Shown here piece by piece: positions 18,919-28,017 of a stretch of DNA of 64,000 bases; the first letter of the stretch is position 1; each line of letters starts with the position of its first letter. Where the stretch lies: NCBI RefSeq assembly GCF_002021815.1, contig NZ_CP019952.1, positions 279,001 through 343,000 of the forward strand. Reading direction: 5' to 3'. Both the position numbers and the translations under genes were made by a program. The notes beneath the pieces were generated by a model that worked only from the letters and a program-made list of their open reading frames with translations, made no database searches and was not told where the DNA came from. Source of the stretch: Pseudomonas parafulva (GTDB lineage: Bacteria; Pseudomonadota; Gammaproteobacteria; Pseudomonadales; Pseudomonadaceae).

Positions 18919-21021
18919 TCAGAAGCTGTAGGTGCCTGTGACGACCAGGCTGCGCGGGTCGCCGACCTGGATCTGCGCTGCACTGGTCGCCGAACTGTAG
19001 TAAGTCCGGTCGGCAATGTTGCTCAGCGCCGCCCGCACGTCCCACTCCTGGGTGCGGTACCCGGCCAGCGCATCCCAGCGGCCATAACCTGGCAGGACCG
19101 TGGTGTTCTGGTTGTCGGCATACCGCTGACCGACCAGCGTCAGGCCTGTTTCTGCGTACCAGCCCAGTTCTGGCTTCCAGGTGACGAACAGGCTGGCGTT
19201 ACGCTTGGCCACGTCATTGATCCGGTTACCCTGCTGGCCATTGCTGTCCTTGACGATCGTGGCATCTTGCAGACCAACCCCGCCACGCACGTACCAGTTG
19301 CCAACCACATTGCCCATGGCGGTCAACTCGATGCCGCGCGAGCGCTGCAGGCCACTGAGCAAGGTGACTTCCGGGTCAAGCGGGTCGCGGGTACGACGGT
19401 TGTACAGCTCGAGCTCATAGACCGCCAGGGTGGTGGTCAGGCGTTGGTCGAACCAGTCGCTCTTCACGCCAACCTCCTTTTGCCGCGTCAGCTCGGGTGC
19501 TGTCTCGTTGCTGTTGCCCGGTGCGCCCGGCGTTATACCGATCAGGCCACCGCCTACTGGCGAGAAGGTCTTGCTCCATGACGCATAGAACGAGTGGTCC
19601 TGCCACGGGGTATACACCACCCCGATGCGAGGGCTGGTGGTTCGGCTGCTCTGTTTTTCGGACAGGCTGCGCACCTTGTTGGTGGTCTGAACGTCGAATT
19701 CATCGAAACGCACGCCTGCCAGCAACTGCCATTGATCGTTCAGGCGAAGCTGGTCTTGCAGGTACAGGCCTCGGCTTTGCACCACGGTGTGGTTATTGCT
19801 CGACATCACCATGCGACCGTTGTGCTGCCTGCTCCGGTCAGGGTCGTACAAGTCCACGGGCGGCACAGGCCTGCCGCCGGCGTTTGCCGCAGCCGCGGTG
19901 TACAAAGTGGGGTCGCGGCGTTGGCTGCCGAATTCCAGGCCCAGCAGTAGCGTGTGCCCTAGGCCCAGTGTGTCGAAGGTGCCTTCGGCTTCCAGGGTAT
20001 TGAACAGGTTGCGGGTGTTCAGGTCCTGCTGCCAGCGCTGGCGCGTCACTGTGCCATTGCTGGGGTTGTAGGCGGTGGGGTAGGTGTTGTCGAATTCGCT
20101 GTCGAGCTTGAACAGGCTCAGGGTATGACGCAGTTGCCATGCATCGTTGAGCTCGTAGTTCAGGCGTGACCGCAAGGACTGCGCCCGGTCATCGATGAAG
20201 TCACGCTGTGTATCGCCGTAGGTCGTGCTGCGGCTGACATTCGCGGGGCGACCATCGACGCCGGGGATACCGCGGTCCGGCGTGCGGTTGAAGCGGCTGT
20301 ACTCGTATTGCACCAGCCAGTTCAGCGCCGGCGTGACCTGCCAGCTGACCGAGGGCGCGAACAGCTGGCGGCTACCGTCGACACCGTCACGGAAACTGTT
20401 GTTGTCCTGATTGCCCATGTTCAGGCGCAGGCTGACCGTGTCGCTGGGGTCTGCGCTGAGGTCGGCATACAGGCTGCGCAGGTCCTCGCTGCCTGCCCGT
20501 GCCTCCAGGGTGGAACGACGGCCCGCCTCGGGCGCCTTGCTGATGCGGTTGACGATACCCCCCTGGCCGCCCCGTCCATACAGCACGGCCGCAGGGCCTT
20601 TGAGCACATCGACCCGTTCGATGCTGTGCAGGTCGCGGATGTACTGGCTGTCATCGCGCACGCCGTCCAGGTAGAAGTCATTGCCGGCTTCGAAGCCGCG
20701 AATGCGCACGCTATCGAAGCGCGTGTCGGCACCACTGCTGACGTTGGGGATACCTTCGAGCGCCTTGCCCAACGTGTTGCTGCCGTAGTCCAGCACCTGC
20801 GAGGTCTTGACCGTATCCACCGCCTGCGGCACGGCGCGTACGGCGGTGGCGGTTCGGGTCGCAGTACTGACTTCACGCACCCGCGGGCTGTCTTTGTCCC
20901 GCTCGCTGTCGGCGGTGACGGATAGCTCAGGCAGTGTGGTAGTAGCGGCGCTTGTGGGGCTGGCAGCCAGCAGGCATGAAATGGAGAGCGTGATAGGAGC
21001 GAGGCGAGAAGGGGCAGGCAT
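18919..21021 (-). CDS. TonB-dependent siderophore receptor
   Basis: 700 aa. Signal peptide (MPAPSRLAPITLSISCLLAASPTSA), a TonB-box-like TLPELSVTA, plug domain (SQVLDYGSNTLGKALEGIPN, IRGFEAGNDFYLDGVRDD, VDVLKGPAAVLYGRGGQGG) and a 22-strand beta-barrel ending in YSF. The plug motifs belong to the Fiu/FpvA-like ferric-siderophore subgroup with the VRDDSQYIRDL segment. A Fur-box-like sequence lies about 35-50 bp upstream. No sigma/anti-sigma pair or siderophore synthesis genes are adjacent, so it probably serves uptake of a foreign siderophore; ligand unknown. Confidence 0.92.
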   Translation of the reverse strand: MPAPSRLAPITLSISCLLAASPTSAATTTLPELSVTADSERDKDSPRVREVSTATRTATAVRAVPQAVDTVKTSQVLDYGSNTLGKALEGIPNVSSGADTRFDSVRIRGFEAGNDFYLDGVRDDSQYIRDLHSIERVDVLKGPAAVLYGRGGQGGIVNRISKAPEAGRRSTLEARAGSEDLRSLYADLSADPSDTVSLRLNMGNQDNNSFRDGVDGSRQLFAPSVSWQVTPALNWLVQYEYSRFNRTPDRGIPGVDGRPANVSRSTTYGDTQRDFIDDRAQSLRSRLNYELNDAWQLRHTLSLFKLDSEFDNTYPTAYNPSNGTVTRQRWQQDLNTRNLFNTLEAEGTFDTLGLGHTLLLGLEFGSQRRDPTLYTAAAANAGGRPVPPVDLYDPDRSRQHNGRMVMSSNNHTVVQSRGLYLQDQLRLNDQWQLLAGVRFDEFDVQTTNKVRSLSEKQSSRTTSPRIGVVYTPWQDHSFYASWSKTFSPVGGGLIGITPGAPGNSNETAPELTRQKEVGVKSDWFDQRLTTTLAVYELELYNRRTRDPLDPEVTLLSGLQRSRGIELTAMGNVVGNWYVRGGVGLQDATIVKDSNGQQGNRINDVAKRNASLFVTWKPELGWYAETGLTLVGQRYADNQNTTVLPGYGRWDALAGYRTQEWDVRAALSNIADRTYYSSATSAAQIQVGDPRSLVVTGTYSF

Positions 21022-21051
21022 GACGCGCGTTTGACCGGGCAGTAATGAAGG

Positions 21052-21074
21052 CGCGAATGATAATGGGTGCTATT
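21052..21074 (-). promoter_or_regulatory. Fur-box-like site upstream of the siderophore receptor
   Basis: GCGAATGATAATGGGTGCTA on the + strand contains GAATGATAAT (reverse ATTATCATTC), a good match to the Fur core GATAATGATAATCATTATC half. It lies 31-53 bp before the receptor start, as expected for iron repression. Confidence 0.6.
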
Positions 21075-21281
21075 TGCTAACGCTCGCCTATTATGGTTTC
21101 TGGATTTTTACGTTTGTATCACTTTGTGACTAGTCAGAATGGGGACCTAAGTGAACTTGTCGCCTTGATCAAGATGAGTTTTCAATACCGAGAAGGAATA
21201 TCCTCCTACAGCTTTAGTTCTAAAGGAAATGCCTCATGAACGCTCGGTTTTTAGTTATATCAACCTGAATTTCACGTTTTT

Positions 21282-21311
21282 TTGACATTTGTAATCGCAC
21301 GCCGCTAGGAT
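21282..21311 (+). promoter_or_regulatory. Sigma-70 promoter of the porin gene
   Basis: Perfect -35 TTGACA (21282-21287), 18-bp spacer, -10 TAGGAT (21306-21311). It implies a leader of about 165 nt, which contains a hairpin TGGCCAA-N5-TTGGCCA at 21326-21344. The rest of the 459-bp gap (21075-21281) is AT-rich with no recognisable gene. Confidence 0.6.
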
Positions 21312-21481
21312 TCGGCCACGCCTGCTGGCCAATCCGTTTGGCCATGCTGTTGCCAGGGCCGGCCGCGTTTACCGGCAAAGGGCCTTCTGGCAGAACCTGC
21401 ATAGCGTCGAACCTACGAAGGGGCGTTGGTTCATGGCGTCATTACGCAGCGCGTTTTCGATCAAGAAATAAGGAAAATAAC

Positions 21482-22801
21482 ATGTTGAATACCAGGATCA
21501 GCCTGGTCGCCCTGGCGATGATCGCCGCGACCCAGGCCCAGGCCAATGACCAGGCCGCCAGCAACGGCTTCATCGAGGACAGCCACGCCAACGTCCTTCT
21601 GCGCAACGCCTACATCAACCGTGACAAGAAGCACGGCACCGATGACCAGATCGAGTGGGGCCAGGCATTCATCGGCAACTTCTCGTCCGGCTTCACCCAA
21701 GGCACCGTCGGTGTCGGCGTCGATGCATTCGGCCTGTACGCCTTGCGCCTGGACGGCGGCAAGGGCCACAACGGTGGCGGCGGCGTCGACTTCTTCAAGC
21801 CGCACGACACCACCAATGCCGATGGCAATGCCCGTTCGCCGCACAACCTGGCCCGTGCCGGTGCTGCCGTGAAGTTCCGTATTTCCAACACCGTGCTCAA
21901 GTACGGTGACCAGATGCCTGCACTGCCAGTGCTCCAGTACGACGATGCGCGCCTGCTGCCGGAAAGCTTCACCGGCACCCTGATCACCTCCAAGGAAATC
22001 GAAGGCCTGGAGCTGAACGCCGGTCGCTTCACCCAGGAAGCGCGCAAGAGCGCCGAACGCCGTGATGGCGGTGGCCTGAAGTCGATCAACGTGTTGGGCG
22101 GTAGCTACAAGTTCAACGACAACTTCACTGCGTCGCTGTACACCGCCGACACCGAAGACGTGATGAAGAAGCACTACCTGGGCCTGAACTACGTCTATGC
22201 CATCGCCGACGATCAGTCCCTGACCCTGGACTTCAACGGCTACAAGTCGAGCATCGACAACAAGTACGTGCGTGAAGCGGGCCTGAACGGTGACTCGAAC
22301 ACCATCTGGAGCCTGGCTGCTACCTACGCCTACGGCGCCCACTCGTTCACCCTCGCTCACCAGCGCAGCACCGGTAGCACCGGCTACAACTACGGCTGGT
22401 ACCAGAACCAGGGCGGCGTGGGTGACGGTGGCTCGACCATCTTCCTGGCCAACTCTTACTGGTCCGACTTCAATGCCGAGGACGAGCGTTCCTGGCAGCT
22501 GGGCTATGGCCTGGACTTCGGTGCCTACGGCATTCCTGGCCTGACCTACAAGCTGGCCTACGTGGTGGGTGACAACATCAATACCCGCAACGTCGCCAAC
22601 CCACAGGGCTTCGGCGAAGGCAAGGAGCGCGAGATCTTCAACCAGATCCGCTACGTGGTCCAGGAAGGCCCGGCCAAGGACCTGTCGGTCAAGCTGCGCA
22701 GCTCGTTCCTGCGCACCAACAATGCCGTGCGCCAGAACGGTTACAACGACGACGGCAACGAAGTCCGCGTATTCGTCGAGTACCCGATCAGCATCTTCTG
22801 A
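21482..22801 (+). CDS. oprQ: OprD-family outer-membrane porin (OprE/OprQ type)
   Basis: 439 aa. Signal peptide MLNTRISLVALAMIAATQAQA, then an OprD-family 18-strand barrel: GFIEDSHANVLLRNAYINRD at the N-terminus, ERRDGGGLKSINVLGGSYKF, DFNGYKSSIDNKY, and a C-terminal aromatic VEYPISIF. OprE/OprQ-type porins are anaerobiosis- and nutrient-linked channels; the OprQ name is by resemblance to the P. putida orthologue. Start at 21482 with AAGGA about 10 nt upstream; an upstream ATG at 21338 belongs to the leader. A stem follows at 22816-22850. Confidence 0.9.
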   Translation: MLNTRISLVALAMIAATQAQANDQAASNGFIEDSHANVLLRNAYINRDKKHGTDDQIEWGQAFIGNFSSGFTQGTVGVGVDAFGLYALRLDGGKGHNGGGGVDFFKPHDTTNADGNARSPHNLARAGAAVKFRISNTVLKYGDQMPALPVLQYDDARLLPESFTGTLITSKEIEGLELNAGRFTQEARKSAERRDGGGLKSINVLGGSYKFNDNFTASLYTADTEDVMKKHYLGLNYVYAIADDQSLTLDFNGYKSSIDNKYVREAGLNGDSNTIWSLAATYAYGAHSFTLAHQRSTGSTGYNYGWYQNQGGVGDGGSTIFLANSYWSDFNAEDERSWQLGYGLDFGAYGIPGLTYKLAYVVGDNINTRNVANPQGFGEGKEREIFNQIRYVVQEGPAKDLSVKLRSSFLRTNNAVRQNGYNDDGNEVRVFVEYPISIF

Positions 22802-22815
22802 TCCGGTCACCCACG

Positions 22816-22850
22816 CAGGCCACCTTTGCACCGCGTGCGCCGGTGGCCTG
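22816..22850 (+). terminator. Stem-loop downstream of the porin gene
   Basis: CAGGCCACC and GGTGGCCTG form a 9-bp perfect stem around a 17-nt loop that can itself pair (GCA...TGC). No T-run follows. Sits between the convergent porin and kinase genes. Confidence 0.5.
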
Positions 22851-22870
22851 AGCCCACGGGCTGCCCATGT

Positions 22871-24238
22871 CTAGACCGGCAGCTCGATGGTCACGCGCAA
22901 CCCGCCCCCCTCACGGTTGTGCATCCGCAACGCCCCCCCATGGCTGGTCATGATCCGCTCGACGATACTCAGCCCGAGCCCATACCCGCCCGATGCCTGG
23001 TTACGCGAACGCTCTCCACGTACGAACGGTTCGGTGACGGTCGCCAGCAGGTGCGGCGCAATGCCTGGGCCTCGATCCTCGACGTGAACCAGCACCCGTG
23101 GCCCTACGCGCTCCACCGACACACTCACCTGACTGGCATAGCGCAATGCATTGACCAGCAGGTTTTGCAGACAACGCTGCACCATCAGGGCATCGACGCT
23201 CACCACCCCGCCATGACCGTGCACAGGGATGGGTTCGTCGGCAGTGGCCAGCTCCGCACACTGGCGTGCAACCAGGCGATCAATGTCGACCGGCTGCAGG
23301 TTTTGCTGCTCGCCCGCCCGCAGGTAGTCCAGCACCTGGCCGATCATGTCGTCCATCTGGGCAATGTTCTGCCGCAACCGCTTCCGGTGTTCGTCATCGG
23401 GCATGCGCTCCAGGCGCAGGCGCATGCGCGTCAACGGGGTGCGCAGGTCATGGGAGACGGCGGCGAGAAAGTAAGCCTTGTCGTTGACCATGGCGATCAG
23501 GCGCTGCTGCATGGCGTTGAAGGCCTGCGCGGCCTGACGAACCTCGTCGGGGCCGTCGAGCGCCAGCGGCGGTTGTTCTAGGTTGCTGCCCAGCGCCAGC
23601 GCTGCATCCGCCAGGCGGCGCAGCGGACGCAGGCACAGGCGCACGGCGATCAGGCACACCACCAGCACGGCGACAATGCGCAGCGCGTACACCCGTAACA
23701 GGTAGTCGCTGATCAGCAGCCAGGCGGACTCGCCGCTCCAGCCTTGCAGTTCCTGCCCGTCGATGGTCAACCAATGCCCGTCTGCCAACGGCACCGCAAA
23801 CTGAAGATGGGCCTGGGCCGTGCGCAGGCCGAACAGGCTGCGCCAGACGATCGGCTGGCCCAGTTCGTCGGTCAACTGCACCTTCATCAAATGCACCTGC
23901 GGCTCACGGCCAAGCTCGTATTTCAGTGCCTGGTGAAGCAGCAACTCGACCCGTTTGCGCCCGCGCCGTTCGTCCTGCTGCGGTGAGGGCAGCTGCTCGG
24001 CGCAGCGTAGTTGGTAATGGGCCGGCAACTTGAGCACGCCGGCATGACAGCTGGCCTGCTGGATGAGCGGGGCGCTGCGCGCCGCAATCAAGCGCACGGG
24101 GGCTTCGAACACCTGGGCGAAGCGCACATCGAACCAGATGCTGCTGGACATCAACTGGATGGCCAGCGTGCCGCCCACCATGATCAGCATCAGCTGCCCG
24201 AACAGCGTGCGCGGCCACAGTCGGCGAGCCCAGCGCAT
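22871..24238 (-). CDS. Sensor histidine kinase (EnvZ/PfeS-like)
   Basis: 455 aa. First membrane helix (LFGQLMLIMVGGTLAIQLM), a ~130-residue periplasmic domain with two Cys (ASCHAGVLKL, LRCAEQL), second helix (ALRIVAVLVVCLIAVRL), HAMP, H-box AAVSHDLRTPLTRMRLRLE, then NLLVNALRYA, EDRGPGI and GGYGLGLSIV. ATG at 24238 follows the regulator TGA by one base; an upstream extension inside the regulator gene is rejected. The pair lies divergent from a TonB receptor gene, the layout of PfeRS-PfeA and PirRS-PirA, suggesting it senses a ferric siderophore or related ligand in the periplasm. Confidence 0.9.
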   Translation of the reverse strand: MRWARRLWPRTLFGQLMLIMVGGTLAIQLMSSSIWFDVRFAQVFEAPVRLIAARSAPLIQQASCHAGVLKLPAHYQLRCAEQLPSPQQDERRGRKRVELLLHQALKYELGREPQVHLMKVQLTDELGQPIVWRSLFGLRTAQAHLQFAVPLADGHWLTIDGQELQGWSGESAWLLISDYLLRVYALRIVAVLVVCLIAVRLCLRPLRRLADAALALGSNLEQPPLALDGPDEVRQAAQAFNAMQQRLIAMVNDKAYFLAAVSHDLRTPLTRMRLRLERMPDDEHRKRLRQNIAQMDDMIGQVLDYLRAGEQQNLQPVDIDRLVARQCAELATADEPIPVHGHGGVVSVDALMVQRCLQNLLVNALRYASQVSVSVERVGPRVLVHVEDRGPGIAPHLLATVTEPFVRGERSRNQASGGYGLGLSIVERIMTSHGGALRMHNREGGGLRVTIELPV

Positions 24239-24239
24239 G

Positions 24240-24962
24240 TCAGGCCGTGGCCTGGCTCTGAGCAATGCTCAGCAGATAACCTTCATTGCGGATGGTGAGG
24301 ATCTGCGCCACATCGCCGGGCGCATGGCGCAAGTGCTGGCGCAGGCGGCTGACGCACATGTCGACCGAGCGGTCGTCTGGCAGGTGGTCGCGGCTGAAGG
24401 CACTGCGCGTCAACTGGTCGCGAGACACCACACGGTTGTTGGCTTCGAGCAATTCGCGCAGCACCCGGTAGTCGGAGCGCGGCAAGGTCAAGGTCTGCCC
24501 ATCGGGGCGCGTCAGCAGGCGCTTGATGTGTTCCAGGCGAAAGCCTGCAAAGACATGAGCTTCGACCTGGGTCGGCTCCTGTACGGCAGCCTCCAACCGA
24601 TGGGGCCTGCGCAGCACGGCCTTGATCCGGGCAATGAGTTCCCGGGGTTCGAAAGGCTTGGCCAGGTAATCGTCGGCCCCCACTTCCAGGCCGATGATGC
24701 GGTCCAGTGCACTGCCCTTGGCCGACAGCATGATCACCGCCAGCCCCGGCAGGGCCTGCAACTGACGGCACAGGCTCAAGCCATCTTCACCGGGCAGCAT
24801 CAGGTCCAGCACCACAAGGTCCACCTTTTGCCGCGCCAGGTGCTCGTGCATCTGCTTGCCGTCGGCAGCCGCCAGTACGGCATAGCCTGCATCGGTCAGG
24901 TAATCGCACAGCAGCTCGCGAATCTCGTCGTCGTCATCAACAACCAGCAGGGTTGTGCTCAT
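24240..24962 (-). CDS. OmpR-family response regulator
   Basis: 240 aa. Receiver domain with acidic triad VVDDDDE, phospho-Asp in LVVLDLMLPGEDG, and Lys in YLAKPFEPREL. The C-terminal winged helix ends in SVDMCVSRLRQHL and IRNEGYLLS. The ATG at 24962 (MSTTLLVVDDDDE) has AGGTG 8 nt upstream; an in-frame GTG-side extension to 24992 is less likely. Upstream of the gene, four hexamers spaced exactly 10 bp apart (CATTAG, CATTAC, CATTAC, CCGTAC) look like its binding array. Confidence 0.93.
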   Translation of the reverse strand: MSTTLLVVDDDDEIRELLCDYLTDAGYAVLAAADGKQMHEHLARQKVDLVVLDLMLPGEDGLSLCRQLQALPGLAVIMLSAKGSALDRIIGLEVGADDYLAKPFEPRELIARIKAVLRRPHRLEAAVQEPTQVEAHVFAGFRLEHIKRLLTRPDGQTLTLPRSDYRVLRELLEANNRVVSRDQLTRSAFSRDHLPDDRSVDMCVSRLRQHLRHAPGDVAQILTIRNEGYLLSIAQSQATA

Positions 24963-24989
24963 CTGAAAAAACACCTGTGAGACGGGCGT

Positions 24990-25025
24990 CATTAGCGCCC
25001 ATTACGTTGCATTACATCCCCGTAC
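24990..25025. promoter_or_regulatory. Direct-repeat array, probable OmpR-type operator
   Basis: CATTAG at 24990, CATTAC at 25000, CATTAC at 25010 and the weaker CCGTAC at 25020, all in exact 10-bp register on one DNA face. It sits between the divergent regulator gene and the TonB receptor gene. OmpR-family dimers bind tandem direct repeats with 10-11-bp period. Confidence 0.6.
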
Positions 25026-25102
25026 ATGTCGGGTGTAGAGCCCGGAGGACTGATCCCTAGAATCCTAACAAAAAATCATCTGCAAATACGAAGCCTTCCC
25101 AA

Positions 25103-27403
25103 ATGAATCCCTCAAGCATCGCCAACACCTTCACCGCGTTCACCTGTGGCGGCCCCCGCCTCAAGCCCATCGCCCTCTTCGTCGGCCTTGCCATCAGCGG
25201 TGGCGTCATGGCCGCCGACAGCGCACCCTTGGTACTCGATGCCACGCAAATCGAAGACAGCGCCCTGCTGCCCCAAGACGATGCCGGCCAGCTGGGCTAC
25301 ACCGTCGAACGCACGCGCAGCTCCACCGGCCTGGCGCTGACCCCACGGCAGACGCCGCAGTCGGTTACCACCATCACCCGTCAGCAGATGGATGACCGCG
25401 CCATCCACAGCATCGAGCAGGCGCTGGAAACCACCCCAGGGGTGACCGCCAGCAAATCCGAAGTGGGCGGACGCACCGATTACCGGGCCCGTGGCTACTC
25501 CATCACCAACTGGAAAATCGACGGCCTGCAAGCACCCGGCGCGTCGGACTTCAGCGGTAGCGGCAACGCCCTGAACATGGACCTCTACGAGCGCATCGAC
25601 ATCGTGCGCGGTGCCAACGGCCTGCTCGGCGGAACCGGCGACCCGTCCGCCACCATCGACCTGATTCGCAAGGCGCCCACCCGCACCTTCGGCGGCAGCG
25701 CGTACGCCACCTACGGCAGCTGGGACAAGCGCCGTCTGGGCGCCGACCTGAACCTGCCGCTGTCCGAAGACGGCCGCCAGCGCTCGCGTTTCGTGGTGAC
25801 CCAGCAGGATGCCAACTCGTTCCGTGACTACCAGTCCGACCGTTCACGCGCGGCCCTGGCCAACTTCGAGTTCGACCTGGACGATGCCACCACCCTGGGC
25901 GCCGGCTACCAGTACGAGTACAACAAGGTGGTGGGCGGCGGTTGGGGCGCGAACATCCCCATTTGGTACCGCGACGGCAGCAAGACCGACCTGCCACGCA
26001 GTTCCAATCTGGTACCGAGCTGGAGCTTCGTCGAGTACACCACCCGCACCGCCTTCGGCTCGTTGGTGCACCGCTTCGACAACGACTGGTCGCTGGACCT
26101 GAAGGCGTCCCAGAGCACGACAGATGCCCTTAATCACCGAGGCCTGGGCAAGGTCAACTCGGCAGGGCGCGGCCGCGGTTTCAGCGGCTACTGGGATCAG
26201 GACGGTAGCGGCGCGCAGCTCAACGGCATGCACAGCTCGAGCGACACCACCCAGCAGTCGGCGCAAATCGACCTGTCTGGTCCGTTCCAACTGTTTGGCC
26301 GTACTCATCAGGCCATGGTCGGCTACAACGACAGCCGTACCGTGCAGTGGTCGCCGGAGTACCGGTGCAGCATGGTTGGGGGCGGTAAAGCTGTCGACTC
26401 GGGAGTAGGCTGCCTGTTTCGCGCCGACAATCGCCTGCCCATCAACGACTGGCGCAACGGCGTGGACGGGGACTATGCCATGCTGGCTTCGCAGACCGGC
26501 AAGCACAGCAAGACCACCACCCGCCTGCAAGGCATGTACGCCGCGACCCGCCTGAGCATCACCGACCCGCTGTCGGTGATCCTGGGCGTGCGCACCACCG
26601 ACTACTCGGCCATCACCCGCAGCGTGGATGCCGAGCGCACCAGCCAGGAAGAAAACGGCGTCGTGACCCCCTACCTGGGCGCAGTGTACGACCTGAACGA
26701 CACCTACTCGCTGTACGCCAGCTACACCGACATCTTCAACCCGCAAACCCAGGAAACCAGCGCTGGCAGCCGGGTCGAGCCGATCCGGGGGCAAAGCTAC
26801 GAGACGGGCATCAAAGGCGCCTGGTTCGACGGTCGCCTGAACGCCTCTGCGGCGTACTTCCGCACCAAACAGGAAAACAAGGCGGTATTGGACGGCGGCC
26901 TGTCCACCCCGACCGGTGGCGATGCCTACAAAGCAGGCTCAGGCCAGGAAACCGACGGCATCGACCTGGAAATCGCCGGCGCCCTGACCCCGGACTGGAA
27001 CGTATACGCCGGCTACACCTACCTGCACTTCCGCCGCGTTGACAGCGACGGGCGCAGCGACCCTTCGCACCTGTTCAAGGCCTCCACCACCTACCACCTC
27101 AGCGGCCCACTCGACCGCCTGACCGTAGGCGCCGGCGTTACCGCGCAATCCAACATTCGCGCCATATCCAGCCCGGCGGGCCAGCCTGTCAACGGCGTGA
27201 GCAGCGGTGCCACCGACGTGAACTGGTCCGGCTACGCCATCTGGAACGCCATGGCCAAGTACCAAGTGACCGATGACACCAGCGTGACCCTCAATGCCAA
27301 CAACCTGTTCGACAAGCACTACTACACCCGCTACGGGTTCTATGCAGGTGCCGTATACGGTGACCCGCGCAGCTTGTCGCTGACCGTCAACACCACCTTC
27401 TGA
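25103..27403 (+). CDS. TonB-dependent siderophore receptor (FhuE-like)
   Basis: 766 aa. N-terminal export signal with hydrophobic core IALFVGLAISGGVMAA, TonB-box-like LVLDATQIED, plug with TPRQTPQSVTTITRQQMDD, ALETTPGVTASKSE, YRARGYSITNWKIDGL and RIDIVRGANGLLGGTGDPSATI, and a barrel ending LTVNTTF. The plug signatures resemble FhuE (coprogen/rhodotorulate) and related hydroxamate receptors. Divergent from a two-component system with a shared 140-bp intergenic region carrying 10-bp repeats. No Fur box is obvious here, unlike the first receptor. A strong terminator follows. Confidence 0.92.
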   Translation: MNPSSIANTFTAFTCGGPRLKPIALFVGLAISGGVMAADSAPLVLDATQIEDSALLPQDDAGQLGYTVERTRSSTGLALTPRQTPQSVTTITRQQMDDRAIHSIEQALETTPGVTASKSEVGGRTDYRARGYSITNWKIDGLQAPGASDFSGSGNALNMDLYERIDIVRGANGLLGGTGDPSATIDLIRKAPTRTFGGSAYATYGSWDKRRLGADLNLPLSEDGRQRSRFVVTQQDANSFRDYQSDRSRAALANFEFDLDDATTLGAGYQYEYNKVVGGGWGANIPIWYRDGSKTDLPRSSNLVPSWSFVEYTTRTAFGSLVHRFDNDWSLDLKASQSTTDALNHRGLGKVNSAGRGRGFSGYWDQDGSGAQLNGMHSSSDTTQQSAQIDLSGPFQLFGRTHQAMVGYNDSRTVQWSPEYRCSMVGGGKAVDSGVGCLFRADNRLPINDWRNGVDGDYAMLASQTGKHSKTTTRLQGMYAATRLSITDPLSVILGVRTTDYSAITRSVDAERTSQEENGVVTPYLGAVYDLNDTYSLYASYTDIFNPQTQETSAGSRVEPIRGQSYETGIKGAWFDGRLNASAAYFRTKQENKAVLDGGLSTPTGGDAYKAGSGQETDGIDLEIAGALTPDWNVYAGYTYLHFRRVDSDGRSDPSHLFKASTTYHLSGPLDRLTVGAGVTAQSNIRAISSPAGQPVNGVSSGATDVNWSGYAIWNAMAKYQVTDDTSVTLNANNLFDKHYYTRYGFYAGAVYGDPRSLSLTVNTTF

Positions 27404-27420
27404 TCTAAGTCGCAAGGACG

Positions 27421-27456
27421 AACACCTCACCCGCGCCGAGCGGGTGAGGTGTTTCA
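27421..27456 (+). terminator. Strong terminator after the FhuE-like receptor
   Basis: AACACCTCACCCGC-GCCGA-GCGGGTGAGGTGTT, a 14-bp perfect stem followed by TTTCAT, 17 bp after the stop codon. Confidence 0.93.
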
Positions 27457-27473
27457 TGCAGGGGTGGAGGCAC

Positions 27474-27680
27474 TCAGAAGGTGGGGGGCTTCGCGTTATC
27501 CACAGCGGGCGGCTCGAACCGGTCATCGAAACTGTCCCAGTCCTCGCCGAACAGCTCCATCGGGTGCATGGTCCGGTCGGCACCATTACCGCAGGCCAGC
27601 GCCTTGGCTGGGCAATACAGATCGCAGCCCCAGCAAATGCGCTCGGGGTGACTGGGGTGCTTCGGGAATTTCTTGGCCAT
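27474..27680 (-). CDS. DUF3079 domain protein, Cys-rich, 68 aa
   Basis: MAKKFPKHPSHPERICWGCDLYC is followed by PAKALACGNGADRT, giving four Cys in a CxxC-x3-C...C arrangement that could bind zinc or an Fe-S centre. The family (DUF3079) is small, single-domain and of unknown function. The ATG at 27680 has GGAGG 6 nt upstream. A longer in-frame ORF up to 27893 lacks similarity. Convergent with the receptor gene. Confidence 0.85.
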   Translation of the reverse strand: MAKKFPKHPSHPERICWGCDLYCPAKALACGNGADRTMHPMELFGEDWDSFDDRFEPPAVDNAKPPTF

Positions 27681-28017
27681 GAGGGGCCTCCGGCAAGCAG
27701 TACATGACCTGAGCCTAACCCTCCTGGCTCTGTTCAGGTTGACTGAAGTCAAGCACCAGCCAGGGGCATCCGGATCATCACCGGACCCTTTGGCCCCAGA
27801 AAACTGGCAGAAATTTCTACGTCGCTTGCCTATATAGCGTAAGGTGGGCGTCCCGATCCGTGAACTGTTTCTGCACAAAACCCCACTAAGCACTTAGCGG
27901 GGCGCTGACGCGTTGCTCAACGGCACCTACCCGAAGGGCTTCTCTCAACTATTCTCAGCAAGGACTTAAACGGATCGTGACAGCTCAGCATGACGTTGAA
28001 CGGTATTCGGGAGAGGT
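27681..28017. other. Intergenic region upstream of the RsbQ-like hydrolase
   Basis: 337 bp between divergent genes. It holds a 10-bp palindrome AGAAATTTCT (27809-27818), a CTATATAG -10-like sequence near 27830-27836, and a hairpin CCCC-A-CTAAG-CA-CTTAG-C-GGGG at 27881-27902. These could form the hydrolase-kinase promoter and an operator or leader stem. No ORF is supported. Confidence 0.4.

Noticed and set aside
21461..22831. Long minus-strand frame opposite the porin gene
   Set aside because: Antisense shadow; the + strand shows a signal peptide and OprD-family motifs.
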